Positions 17,688 through 25,793 of a stretch of DNA of 64,000 bases are shown here, piece after piece. Both the position numbers and the translations under genes were made by a program. Position 1 is the stretch's first letter. Each line of letters begins with the position of its first letter. The notes below the pieces were generated by a model. The model was not told the origin of the DNA. It ran no database searches and worked only from the letters and a program-made list of their open reading frames with translations. The stretch covers positions 4,857,001 to 4,921,000 of the forward strand of contig NZ_CP121634.1 in assembly GCF_029714945.1 (NCBI RefSeq), written 5' to 3'. This stretch comes from Bradyrhizobium sp. CIAT3101 (GTDB lineage Bacteria > Pseudomonadota > Alphaproteobacteria > Rhizobiales > Xanthobacteraceae).

Positions 17688-19373
17688 ATGAGCAGTAAAA
17701 CGACCAGGCACGACACCAGCACGGATTCCGCCTCCGATACCGCGCGAGCCATTCATCGCCGGGCGGTTCTGCTCGGCACATCGTCGATCGTCGCGACGGC
17801 CGCGCTGACCTCACAGGCCGTTGCCCAGGCGCAGAAGGCTGCGCCGTCGCCAACACCCGCCGCGGCGCCGCCGAGCGGACGCAAGCCCAATATCCTCGTC
17901 ATCTTCGGCGACGACATCGGCATTCCCCAGATCAGCGCCTACACCATGGGCATGATGGGCTACCGCACGCCCAACATCGACCGGATCGCGCGCGAAGGCG
18001 CGATCTTCACGGACTCCTACGGCCAGCAGAGCTGCACGGCCGGCCGCGCCTCCTTCATCCTCGGCCAGGAGCCGTTCCGGACCGGCCTGCTCACGATCGG
18101 CATGCCCGGCGATCCCCATGGCATCCAGGACTGGATGCCGACGATCGCGGACGTGCTGAAGACGCAAGGCTATGCCACCGGCCAGTTCGGCAAGAACCAT
18201 CTCGGCGATCGCGACGAGCATCTGCCGACCAAGCACGGCTTCGACGAATTCTTCGGCAATCTCTATCACCTCAATGCGGAGGAAGAGCCGGAGGGCTATT
18301 TCTACCCAAAGGATCCGAATTTCCGGAAACAGTACGGCCCGCGCGGCGTGCTCAAGACATCGGCCGACGGCAAGATCGAGGACACCGGCCCTCTGAATAC
18401 CGCGCGGATGCCGACGGTGGACGAGGAGTTTCTCGGCGGCGCCAAGGATTTCATCGGACGTCAGGCACGGGCCAACCGTCCGTTCTTCGTCTGGTTCAAT
18501 TCAACGCGGATGCATGTCTTCACGCATCTGAAGGCGTCGTCGCTCGGCAAGACCGGCAAGGGTATGCATGCCGACGGCATGGTCGAGCATGACGGCATGG
18601 TCGGCGAACTGCTGCAGCAACTCGACGATCTCGGCATCGCCGACAACACGATCGTCCTCTACACCACGGACAACGGCGCCGAGCTCGCGCTGTGGCCCGA
18701 CGGCGCGCAGACGCCGTTCCATGGCGAGAAAGGCACGACCTGGGAAGGCGGCATGCGCATTCCCATGATGGTCAGGTGGCCCGGCGTCGTGAAGCCCGGC
18801 ACGCAATACAACGAGATCATCTCGCTGATCGACTGGTTCCCGACCCTCTGCGCCGCTGCCGGGATCCCGGACATCAAGGAGAAGATGAAGACCGGCTTCG
18901 CCGGCGCCGGCGGCAAAAGCTTCCGGGTTCATCTCGACGGCTACAACTTCATGCCGTTCTTCAAGGGAGAGACCACCACGCCGCCGCGGGACGCACTCTA
19001 CTATTTCGACCAGGGCGGCAATCTCAACGCCATCAGGTGGAACGACTGGAAGCTGAGCTTCGCGACAGCCTCCAAGGGAAATATCGCGACCGCGACCCGC
19101 GAAATTCCCGCATGGTCGCTGATCGCGAACCTGCGCATGGACCCCTATGAGCGCGGCATGGAGGACGGCGGTGGAGCGATCGACTTTCTCGCCAGGAACA
19201 TGTGGCTGATCGTGCCGGTGCAGGGGAAGATCAAGGAGTTCTTCTCCGACTTCGACCAGTTCCCCTATCAGGAAGGCAGCTCGCTGAACGCGAGCGGCAT
19301 CAATTACGGCCTGCTTCGGCAGCAGGCGGCCTTGAAGCGGCTCAATGAGCTCGAACGCATGAAGCCGCAATAG
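17688..19373 (+). CDS. Tat-exported arylsulfatase, type I sulfatase family (copy 2)
   Basis: A 561-residue paralogue of the sulfatase at 9487, very similar through the catalytic core (GYRTPNIDRI, YGQQSCTAGR and GKNHLGDRDEHLPT are shared word for word). The twin-arginine signal is HRRAVLLGTSSIV, ending near residue 47 (QAVAQ). Asp75 and Asp76 bind the metal; Cys116 in CTAGR is the formylglycine site; TTDNGAE follows. A GAGGAG site precedes the ATG. The C-terminal ~120 residues differ most from copy 1, suggesting a different substrate pocket. It lies immediately downstream of the MoxR/Bat module. Confidence 0.95.
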   Translation: MSSKTTRHDTSTDSASDTARAIHRRAVLLGTSSIVATAALTSQAVAQAQKAAPSPTPAAAPPSGRKPNILVIFGDDIGIPQISAYTMGMMGYRTPNIDRIAREGAIFTDSYGQQSCTAGRASFILGQEPFRTGLLTIGMPGDPHGIQDWMPTIADVLKTQGYATGQFGKNHLGDRDEHLPTKHGFDEFFGNLYHLNAEEEPEGYFYPKDPNFRKQYGPRGVLKTSADGKIEDTGPLNTARMPTVDEEFLGGAKDFIGRQARANRPFFVWFNSTRMHVFTHLKASSLGKTGKGMHADGMVEHDGMVGELLQQLDDLGIADNTIVLYTTDNGAELALWPDGAQTPFHGEKGTTWEGGMRIPMMVRWPGVVKPGTQYNEIISLIDWFPTLCAAAGIPDIKEKMKTGFAGAGGKSFRVHLDGYNFMPFFKGETTTPPRDALYYFDQGGNLNAIRWNDWKLSFATASKGNIATATREIPAWSLIANLRMDPYERGMEDGGGAIDFLARNMWLIVPVQGKIKEFFSDFDQFPYQEGSSLNASGINYGLLRQQAALKRLNELERMKPQ

Positions 19374-19402
19374 CCGGAGCGAGGGATGGAAGGGGAGATG
19401 CA

Positions 19403-20416
19403 ATGATGGCACGGCTCGCTGCTTTGCTGCTTGCATGCTTGGCCGGCATCGCCGCTGCGATGGCGCAGCCGGCTGATTCCCTGCCCTCCTGGAACGACGG
19501 CGCGGCGAAATCGGCGATTGCCGATTTCGTCGCGCGCGTCACGCGCGACGGCGGCCCGGACTTCGTGCCGCCCGCCGAGCGCATCGCCGTATTCGACAAT
19601 GACGGCACGCTGTGGTGCGAGCAGCCGATCTATTTCCAGTTCGCGTTCGGGCTCGACCAAATCAAGGCGATGGCGCCGCAGCATCCGGAATGGAAGCAGC
19701 AGCAGCCGTTCAAGGCGTTCCTCACAGGCGACAAGGACGCCCTCGCCGCTCAGGGCCAAAAGGGAATGCTCACCCTGCTCGCGGTGGCGCACAGCGGCAT
19801 GACGACGGACGCTTACGCCCGATCGGTCGGCGACTGGCTGGCGCAGGCCCGGCATCCGCGGTTCAACCGGACCTACGATGAGCTGATCTACCAGCCGATG
19901 GTGGAGCTGCTCGCCTATCTGCGCGCGAACGGTTTCAAGACCTTCATCGTCTCCGGCGGCGGCGTCGAGTTCATGCGGGTGTGGGCCGAGAAGGCCTACG
20001 GCATTCCGCCGGAGCAGGTCGTGGGCTCGTCCGGCGTCACGCAGTTCAAGATCGGCGCCGACGGCCTGCCGGTCCTGATGAAGCTGCCGAAGGTCGAGTT
20101 CATCGACGACGGCCCCGGCAAGCCGTCGGGCATCAACCGCTTCATCGGCCGCCGCCCGATCCTTGCCTTCGGCAATTCGGACGGCGACCAGCAGATGCTG
20201 CAATGGACCGCGGCCGGCTCCGGTGCGCGCTTCCTCGGCATCGTCCACCACACCGACGCCGCACGCGAATACGCCTACGACCGCCAGTCGAAGGTCGGAA
20301 AGCTCGACAAGGCCTGGGACGAGGCAGTGCAGCGCGGCTGGACCGTCGTCGACATGGCCAAGGATTGGAAGACGGTGTTCGCGTTCGAGCGCGGCAGCAC
20401 GGGAGCGTCGCAATGA
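19403..20416 (+). CDS. Exported HAD-superfamily hydrolase
   Basis: A 337-residue phosphatase-like protein of the haloacid dehalogenase superfamily. A signal peptide ends near residue 22 (AAAMAQ). Motif I is FDNDGTL with nucleophile Asp65 and acid Asp67; motif II is FIVSGGG; the late acidic motif is FGNSDGDQQM. This SerB-like arrangement fits a phosphomonoesterase. Being exported, it probably acts on extracellular organophosphate, a companion to the organosulfate-cleaving sulfatases. It starts 29 bases after sulfatase 2. Confidence 0.88.
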   Translation: MMARLAALLLACLAGIAAAMAQPADSLPSWNDGAAKSAIADFVARVTRDGGPDFVPPAERIAVFDNDGTLWCEQPIYFQFAFGLDQIKAMAPQHPEWKQQQPFKAFLTGDKDALAAQGQKGMLTLLAVAHSGMTTDAYARSVGDWLAQARHPRFNRTYDELIYQPMVELLAYLRANGFKTFIVSGGGVEFMRVWAEKAYGIPPEQVVGSSGVTQFKIGADGLPVLMKLPKVEFIDDGPGKPSGINRFIGRRPILAFGNSDGDQQMLQWTAAGSGARFLGIVHHTDAAREYAYDRQSKVGKLDKAWDEAVQRGWTVVDMAKDWKTVFAFERGSTGASQ

Positions 20417-20474
20417 CGGGAAACTGGCGATGGATCTGACGGGCAATAGGCAGAAGAGCAAGAAGAGGTACAAA

Positions 20475-20984
20475 ATGTCTGAGCATACCGACGTGGCACG
20501 ACTGGCAGGCTGCATTCTGGTCCTCGCCGGCGGCATAACGATAGCGCCGGCGACGCTATCGGCCGCCCCGCTTCAACCGACCGCGATCCAGCACGACGCC
20601 ACGGCGTCGCCTGACCTCATCGAGGTCCGCGCGGCCGGTCGCCGCGGTGGTGCAGCGGTTGGCCCTCGTGGCGGTGCGGTCGTTCATCGCGGCGGGGCTG
20701 CCGTCGGTCCGCGTGGCGCGGCCTATCGCGGTACCACCGTCGTCAGAGGACCTCGGGGCAACGTCGCAGCTCGCAGCACGACGGCGGTCGCCGGACGTGG
20801 CGGCTGGGCACGGCCGGGCTGGTATGGCTGGCCGCGCGGCGGCGCAATTGCCGCGGGTGCGGCGATCGGCGTCGTGACAGCAGCAACGGCCGCCGCATGG
20901 GCCGGCGCAGCTCCCGCGCCCGGCATGTGCTGGTACTACACCGATCCGTCCCGCACCCAGGGCTTTTGGGACTATTGCCAGTGA
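20475..20984 (+). CDS. Small exported Gly/Arg/Ala-rich protein
   Basis: A 169-residue protein of unknown function. A signal peptide spans about 9-33 (LAGCILVLAGG ... ATLSAA). The middle is a low-complexity Gly-Arg-Gly-Ala repeat (RRGGAAVGPRGGAVVHRGG), then a short hydrophobic Ala/Gly segment (GAIAAGAAIGVVTAATAAAWAG), then a conserved-looking C-terminus with two cysteines (GMCWYYTDPSRTQGFWDYCQ). I chose ATG 20475, where AGAGG lies 6 bases upstream; an upstream ATG at 20430 is possible. A similar overall plan is seen in the protein at 32276. Confidence 0.72.
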   Translation: MSEHTDVARLAGCILVLAGGITIAPATLSAAPLQPTAIQHDATASPDLIEVRAAGRRGGAAVGPRGGAVVHRGGAAVGPRGAAYRGTTVVRGPRGNVAARSTTAVAGRGGWARPGWYGWPRGGAIAAGAAIGVVTAATAAAWAGAAPAPGMCWYYTDPSRTQGFWDYCQ

Positions 20985-21017
20985 CGGCGGCGCGCCAATG
21001 ACACCGGGGCGGCCATC

Positions 21018-21257
21018 ATGAGCGGCTACGACATCTTTGCCTGGATCGTGCTGGTGATCCTGCTCGCTAGCGGCGTCGCCGTGATCTGCATCGCCGGATG
21101 GCTGCCCGGTCATATCGCCAAATCGCGCAACCATCCCTACGCACAGGCAGTGGCGGTCGCGGGCTGGATCACGCTGTTCTTCGGCTTCGCGCTATGGCCC
21201 CTCGCCTTCATCTGGGCCTATGTCGACGTGCCATCGCGCAAGGCAGGAGATGCGTGA
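21018..21257 (+). CDS. DUF3302 inner-membrane protein (YiaW-like)
   Basis: A 79-residue protein with two transmembrane helices (about 7-29 and 45-68). DUF3302 proteins are encoded next to an HlyD-type membrane-fusion protein, as in the yiaV-yiaW pair of E. coli. That pairing is kept here: its stop overlaps the next ATG by one base (TGATG). Probably a small subunit of the export complex. Confidence 0.85.
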   Translation: MSGYDIFAWIVLVILLASGVAVICIAGWLPGHIAKSRNHPYAQAVAVAGWITLFFGFALWPLAFIWAYVDVPSRKAGDA

Positions 21258-22198
21258 TGGCCATCGCGATCCTCAACATCTACCTCGTGCTGCTGTTCCT
21301 GCTGGTGCATTTCGGAGTCGTGCGCTTCAACCTGTTCTGGAAAGTATCACCGGCGATCGTGATGGTGCTGGTGCTGCTGGGCTTGCTGATCCCGATGGGC
21401 TGGGGCGCGCCGCAAGGCGCAGCGCTGGTGGTGCGCAACGCGGTCTCGATCGTGCCTGACGTCGCGGGCGAAGTGACCGACGTCCCCGTCGTCGCCAACG
21501 TGCCGCTGCGGTCCGGCGACGTGCTGTTCAAGATCGACCCGACACCTTACGCGGCACAAGTGAAGGCGATCAACGCCCAGTTCAAGCTCGCGAAGACACG
21601 GCTCGGCCAGATGACCGAGCTCTACGAGAAGGATTCCGGCCGCGGCTTCGACGTGGAGCAGCGCCAGTCCGAGGCCGACCAGCTCTCCGGCCAACTCGAG
21701 GCGGCGCAGTGGAATCTCGACAAGACGGTCGTGCGCGCGCCAGCCGACGGCTACGTCACCAACCTCGCGCTGCGCAAGGGCGCGCGGGTGGCTAATTTGC
21801 CGCTGTCGCCGGTGATGGCGTTCATCGACACCTCCTCGACCATCATCGGCGTCGAGATCAACCAGATCGATGCGCGTTACGTCGCGCCCGGCCAGGAGGT
21901 CGAGGCCACGTTCAAATTCGCACCCGGGCAAATCTTTAGCGGCAAGGTCGAGAGCGTGCTCCAGGCGATTGCGACCGGCCAGGCGCAGACCTCTGGAACG
22001 GCCGTGCTGCCGCAGACGATCGAGGCGGCGCCGTTCGTCGTCCGCGTCAGGCTCGACGATGCCGAGTTTGCCAAGCGCCTGCCCGCCGGCAGCGCCGGCA
22101 CGGCCGCGATCTACACCGATCACGTCAAGCCGGCGCATATCGTTCGCCGCGTGGTGCTGCGCCAGCTTGCGATCCTGAATTACGTCAATCCGTTCTGA
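21257..22198 (+). CDS. HlyD family membrane-fusion/secretion protein (YiaV/YibH-like)
   Basis: A 313-residue periplasmic adaptor. Two hydrophobic segments lie at the N-terminus (about 3-22 and 28-48), followed by a lipoyl-like half-motif, a helical hairpin (about 95-145, VKAINAQFKLAKTRLGQMTELYEKD), the second lipoyl half (VRAPADGYVTNLALRKGARV) and a beta-barrel domain. I chose the ATG at 21257, coupled to the DUF3302 stop. No ABC or RND pump gene is adjacent, so the partner pump is unknown. Confidence 0.9.
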   Translation: MAIAILNIYLVLLFLLVHFGVVRFNLFWKVSPAIVMVLVLLGLLIPMGWGAPQGAALVVRNAVSIVPDVAGEVTDVPVVANVPLRSGDVLFKIDPTPYAAQVKAINAQFKLAKTRLGQMTELYEKDSGRGFDVEQRQSEADQLSGQLEAAQWNLDKTVVRAPADGYVTNLALRKGARVANLPLSPVMAFIDTSSTIIGVEINQIDARYVAPGQEVEATFKFAPGQIFSGKVESVLQAIATGQAQTSGTAVLPQTIEAAPFVVRVRLDDAEFAKRLPAGSAGTAAIYTDHVKPAHIVRRVVLRQLAILNYVNPF

Positions 22199-22211
22199 AC
22201 GAGAGGACTCC

Positions 22212-23234
22212 ATGAGAAGAGCCACGTTAATCGCATCGATCCTGCTCCTGACCGCCCCCCTCGCCTCCGCGCAATCGCCGGTACCGGTGACACCGCATAA
22301 TTTTGCTCGCGCCGAAAGCGACATGTACTTCAGCAGGTTCGTCAAGGACGGCTCGTTTGGGAAGTTTGTCCATACGCGCGAGCCGGCGCCGATCGACAAG
22401 CAAGCCGTGATCCGGATCAACCGCGACACCGTCTACTCTCAAGGCGTGTTCGATCTCGATGCAGCTCCCGTCACCGTGACGATGCCGGATTCCGGGAAGC
22501 GCTTCATGTCGCTCCAGGTCATCGACGAGGATCATTATACGCATGACGTCTTCTACAAGCCGGGCAGTCACACGTTCACCCGAAAGGGCATCGGCACCCG
22601 CTATGTACTGTTGCTGGTCCGCACGCTGATCGATCCCAACGACGCCAACGACATCAATCAGGTCCATGCGCTTCAGGACCAGATCCGCGTCAAGCAGGAC
22701 AGTCCCGGCAAGTTCGAGGTCCCGAGCTGGGATGAGGCCAGCCAAAAGAAGGTTCACGACGGCCTGGCACTGATGGGCTCGACCATGAAGGATTTCAAGG
22801 GCGCCTTCGGAGCGAAAGGACAGCTCGACCCCGTCAACCGCCTGATCGGCACGGCGACCGGCTGGGGCGGCAATCCCGACAAGGATGCGACCTATCTCGG
22901 CAATACGCCGGCCAAGAACGACGGCACTACGATCTACAAGCTCGATGTGAAGAACAACGTGCCCGTCGACGGCTTCTGGTCGGTCAGCGTCTACAACGCC
23001 GAAGGCTTCTTCGAGAAGAACGCACAGAACGCCTACACACTGAACAACATCACCGCGAAGAAGGAGTCCGACGGCTCGGTCGCGATCCAGTTCGGCGGCT
23101 GTGACGGCAAGATCCCGAACTGCCTGCCGATCACCAAGGGCTGGAATTACACCGTCCGACTCTATCGGCCGCGCGAGGAGATTCTGAACGGAAAGTGGAA
23201 GTTTCCGGAGCCACAGCCGGTGAGCGGGACATGA
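22212..23234 (+). CDS. DUF1254/DUF1214 family exported protein (short form)
   Basis: A 340-residue exported protein with a signal peptide ending near residue 20 (PLASAQ). The N-terminal part has the DUF1254-like IRINRDTVYSQGVFDLDAAPVTVTMPD and the C-terminal part the DUF1214 block (VDGFWSVSVYNAEGFFEKN, SDGSVAIQFGG). No enzymatic activity is established for the family. It forms a pair with the longer homologue that starts 16 bases downstream. Confidence 0.85.
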   Translation: MRRATLIASILLLTAPLASAQSPVPVTPHNFARAESDMYFSRFVKDGSFGKFVHTREPAPIDKQAVIRINRDTVYSQGVFDLDAAPVTVTMPDSGKRFMSLQVIDEDHYTHDVFYKPGSHTFTRKGIGTRYVLLLVRTLIDPNDANDINQVHALQDQIRVKQDSPGKFEVPSWDEASQKKVHDGLALMGSTMKDFKGAFGAKGQLDPVNRLIGTATGWGGNPDKDATYLGNTPAKNDGTTIYKLDVKNNVPVDGFWSVSVYNAEGFFEKNAQNAYTLNNITAKKESDGSVAIQFGGCDGKIPNCLPITKGWNYTVRLYRPREEILNGKWKFPEPQPVSGT

Positions 23235-23250
23235 CGCAATGGAGGTTGTG

Positions 23251-24678
23251 ATGGGACGAGCGATCCTTGGCGCGGTCGCCATCATGCTGTCTGCATTGAA
23301 TGCGCACGCGCAGAGCATCTCGCCTGACGACCTCACCGCGCGGAATATCCAGCGCCGCGCGGTCGAGGCGATGATCTGGAGCATGCCGGCGGTAAATACC
23401 GACCTCATGCTCCAGGCCATGCTCAAATCGACCAAGGCGAAGTCGAACGAAATCGTCTATTGGTCGAAGCCCGTGAACTGGAAGAACCAGACGCTGACGC
23501 CCAATCCGGATTCGATCTATTTCATGTCGTTCTGGAACGTGAAGGACGGACCCATCGTCGTCGAAATCCCGCCGGCGGACGGCGGCTCGATCGCCGGCAA
23601 TATCGTGACACTCTGGCAGATGCCGCTGGAAGACACCGGCCCCGAAGGCGCCGACAAGGGTCAAGGCGGCAAATACCTGATCCTGCCACCCGGCTACAAG
23701 GGCGAGGTGCCCCAGGGGTTCATCGCGCTGCAGTCCGATGTCTACAGCGGGTTTGCACTGCTGCGCTCCAATCTCGCCGGCCATGGCGATGCCGATATCG
23801 CCAAGTCGGTTGCCTATGGCAAGCGCATCAAGGTGTATCCGCTCACGAACGCGCAGGAGCCACCGCCCACCAATTCCACCGATGCCTACGACGTCATGTA
23901 CGACTCGACGATCGCCTACGATGCGAGCTTCTATCGCAGCCTCGACCACGTGGTGCAGAACGAGCCATGGCTGGATCGCGACCGCGCCATGATCGACCAG
24001 CTCGCGACCATCGGCATCGTCAAGGGCAAGCCGTTCAATCCGGACCAGAAGACCGTCGCGCTGCTCGATCAGGCGGCGCGCGAAGCGCACGCATTTCTGG
24101 CTCAGATCTACGACGCAGGCTTTCCTGTCCTTAACCCCGGCATTCGCTGGTTTCCGGCGGCCGTGCCGGAGATGGTGAAGGCGGCCAGTGGTGGCTACGG
24201 CGATCCGAATGCCTATCCGATCGACATGCGCGGCGTGACCTACACGCTCGGCTACACGGGTATCAAGCGGCTCGGGACGGCGCAATTCTATTTGATGGCG
24301 AACAAGGACAGGGACGGTCAGCCGTTCGAAGGCAGTGCCATCTATCGTTTGACCGTCCCGGCGAATGCGCCGGTCCGGAATTACTGGTCCGCCACCGTCT
24401 ACGACCGTGAAACCCACGCCCTGGTGCGCAACATGCCGAGCGCCAGCCGCGCCTCGATCAGCCCCGGCCTCCCGAAAAACGCCGACGGCTCGGTCGATGT
24501 CTATTTCGGCCCGAAGGCGCCCGACGGCAAGGAAGCCAATTGGGTGCCGACCGACCCTGCCCGCAAGTTTGAGCTGCTGTTCCGGCTCTACGGGCCGGAA
24601 AAGCCGCTGTTCGATCACAGCTGGAAGCTGCCCGATGTCGAGCGGGTCGCGACCACGATCGGAGGCGCCACGAAATAG
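23251..24678 (+). CDS. DUF1254 and DUF1214 domain exported protein (long form)
   Basis: A 475-residue exported protein with a signal peptide ending near residue 20 (NAHAQ). DUF1254 occupies about 45-180 (TLTPNPDSIYFMSFWNVKDGPIVVEIPPADGG) and DUF1214 about 340-460 (RNYWSATVYDRETHALVRN, SVDVYFGPKAPDGKEANW). I chose ATG 23251 because GGAGG lies 5 bases upstream; an ATG at 23239 overlaps that site. The molecular function of the family is unknown. Its place in a sulfatase/outer-membrane run points to an envelope role. Confidence 0.88.
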   Translation: MGRAILGAVAIMLSALNAHAQSISPDDLTARNIQRRAVEAMIWSMPAVNTDLMLQAMLKSTKAKSNEIVYWSKPVNWKNQTLTPNPDSIYFMSFWNVKDGPIVVEIPPADGGSIAGNIVTLWQMPLEDTGPEGADKGQGGKYLILPPGYKGEVPQGFIALQSDVYSGFALLRSNLAGHGDADIAKSVAYGKRIKVYPLTNAQEPPPTNSTDAYDVMYDSTIAYDASFYRSLDHVVQNEPWLDRDRAMIDQLATIGIVKGKPFNPDQKTVALLDQAAREAHAFLAQIYDAGFPVLNPGIRWFPAAVPEMVKAASGGYGDPNAYPIDMRGVTYTLGYTGIKRLGTAQFYLMANKDRDGQPFEGSAIYRLTVPANAPVRNYWSATVYDRETHALVRNMPSASRASISPGLPKNADGSVDVYFGPKAPDGKEANWVPTDPARKFELLFRLYGPEKPLFDHSWKLPDVERVATTIGGATK

Positions 24679-24755
24679 ATGAGCCATGACGACGGCTTTG
24701 AGGGACGATCGGACTTGTTCGGGTGGATGACTTGATGGGACCAAGGAGACGCAAC

Positions 24756-25772
24756 ATGACGGGACATTTTCGGAAGACCACGCTTGCGGCGACGTTGGCG
24801 ATGACGAGCTTAGCTGCCCAACCTGCCCTCGCCGATTCCGGCGGCGTCAGCTTCTGGCTGCCGGGCATCTTCGGCAGCCTCGCCGCCGTGCCGGCGTCGC
24901 CGGGGTGGGCCTATTCGACCATCTACATCCATCTCAACGAAAAAGCCGGCGGCGGGCAGAATTTTGTCACCAGCGGCGGCATTCCCGGCTCCGTCACCGC
25001 CGGCCTGAACGCGCATGCCGATGTGCTGGTCCAGGGCATCACCTACACCTCGGCGATGCCAGTGCTCGGCGGCCAGGCCGCCTTCACGCTGCTCACCGCC
25101 CCCGGCAACATCGGTGTCGGCATCGATGCGACGCTGACCGGCCCGCGTGGCAACGCCATTTCGGGCGGCGTCTCGGACAACCGCACCACGCTGACCGACG
25201 TGTTCTACCAGGGCACGCTGAAATGGAACCAGGGCGTCCACAATGAGATGGTCTACATCACCGGCAACATCCCGAGTGGGACTTACGACTCCACGCGGCT
25301 CGCCAATTTGAGCTTCGGCTTCCCCGCGGTCGACGCCGGCGCCGGCTACACCTATCTCGACCCCAAAAGCGGCCATGAGTTTTCGGTCGTCGGCGGGCTC
25401 ACCTATAATTTCATGAACGGCGCGCTGCAGTACCAGAACGGCATCGATTTCCATGTCGACTGGGCCGCCTCGCAGTTCGTCAGCAAGACCGTCCATGTCG
25501 GCATCGCCGGCTATTTCTTCCAGCAGCTCACCGACGACAGCGGCCCCGGCGCCAAGCTCGGCGGCTTCCGCGGACAGGCGGTCGGCATCGGACCACAAAT
25601 CGGCTTCATGATCCCGATGTCCGATGGCTATCAGGGCTATCTCAACGTCCGCGGCTACAAGGATCTCGAGGTCCAGAACCGGCCGAGCAGCTGGTCGACC
25701 TGGGTGACCTTCTCGCTCTCCCAGGCCGCTTCGCCGCCAGCCGCGACCAAGCCCATTGTTCGAAAGTATTGA
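24756..25772 (+). CDS. Outer-membrane transporter-like protein, MetA-pathway/phenol-degradation family
   Basis: A 338-residue exported protein predicted to be a beta-barrel of the Phenol_MetA_deg/SphA-like family, often annotated only as transporter. The signal peptide ends at about 27 (QPALA). Alternating-residue strands with Gly/Tyr/Phe follow (GHEFSVVGGLTYNFMNG, HVGIAGYFFQQL), and the chain ends on an aromatic residue (RKY), as outer-membrane barrels do. ATG 24756 has AAGGAG 7 bases upstream. It could admit the sulfated substrate or release products; that is inferred only from its neighbours. Confidence 0.82.
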   Translation: MTGHFRKTTLAATLAMTSLAAQPALADSGGVSFWLPGIFGSLAAVPASPGWAYSTIYIHLNEKAGGGQNFVTSGGIPGSVTAGLNAHADVLVQGITYTSAMPVLGGQAAFTLLTAPGNIGVGIDATLTGPRGNAISGGVSDNRTTLTDVFYQGTLKWNQGVHNEMVYITGNIPSGTYDSTRLANLSFGFPAVDAGAGYTYLDPKSGHEFSVVGGLTYNFMNGALQYQNGIDFHVDWAASQFVSKTVHVGIAGYFFQQLTDDSGPGAKLGGFRGQAVGIGPQIGFMIPMSDGYQGYLNVRGYKDLEVQNRPSSWSTWVTFSLSQAASPPAATKPIVRKY

Positions 25773-25793
25773 CGGAGGCGTCACGCAGCCGCA

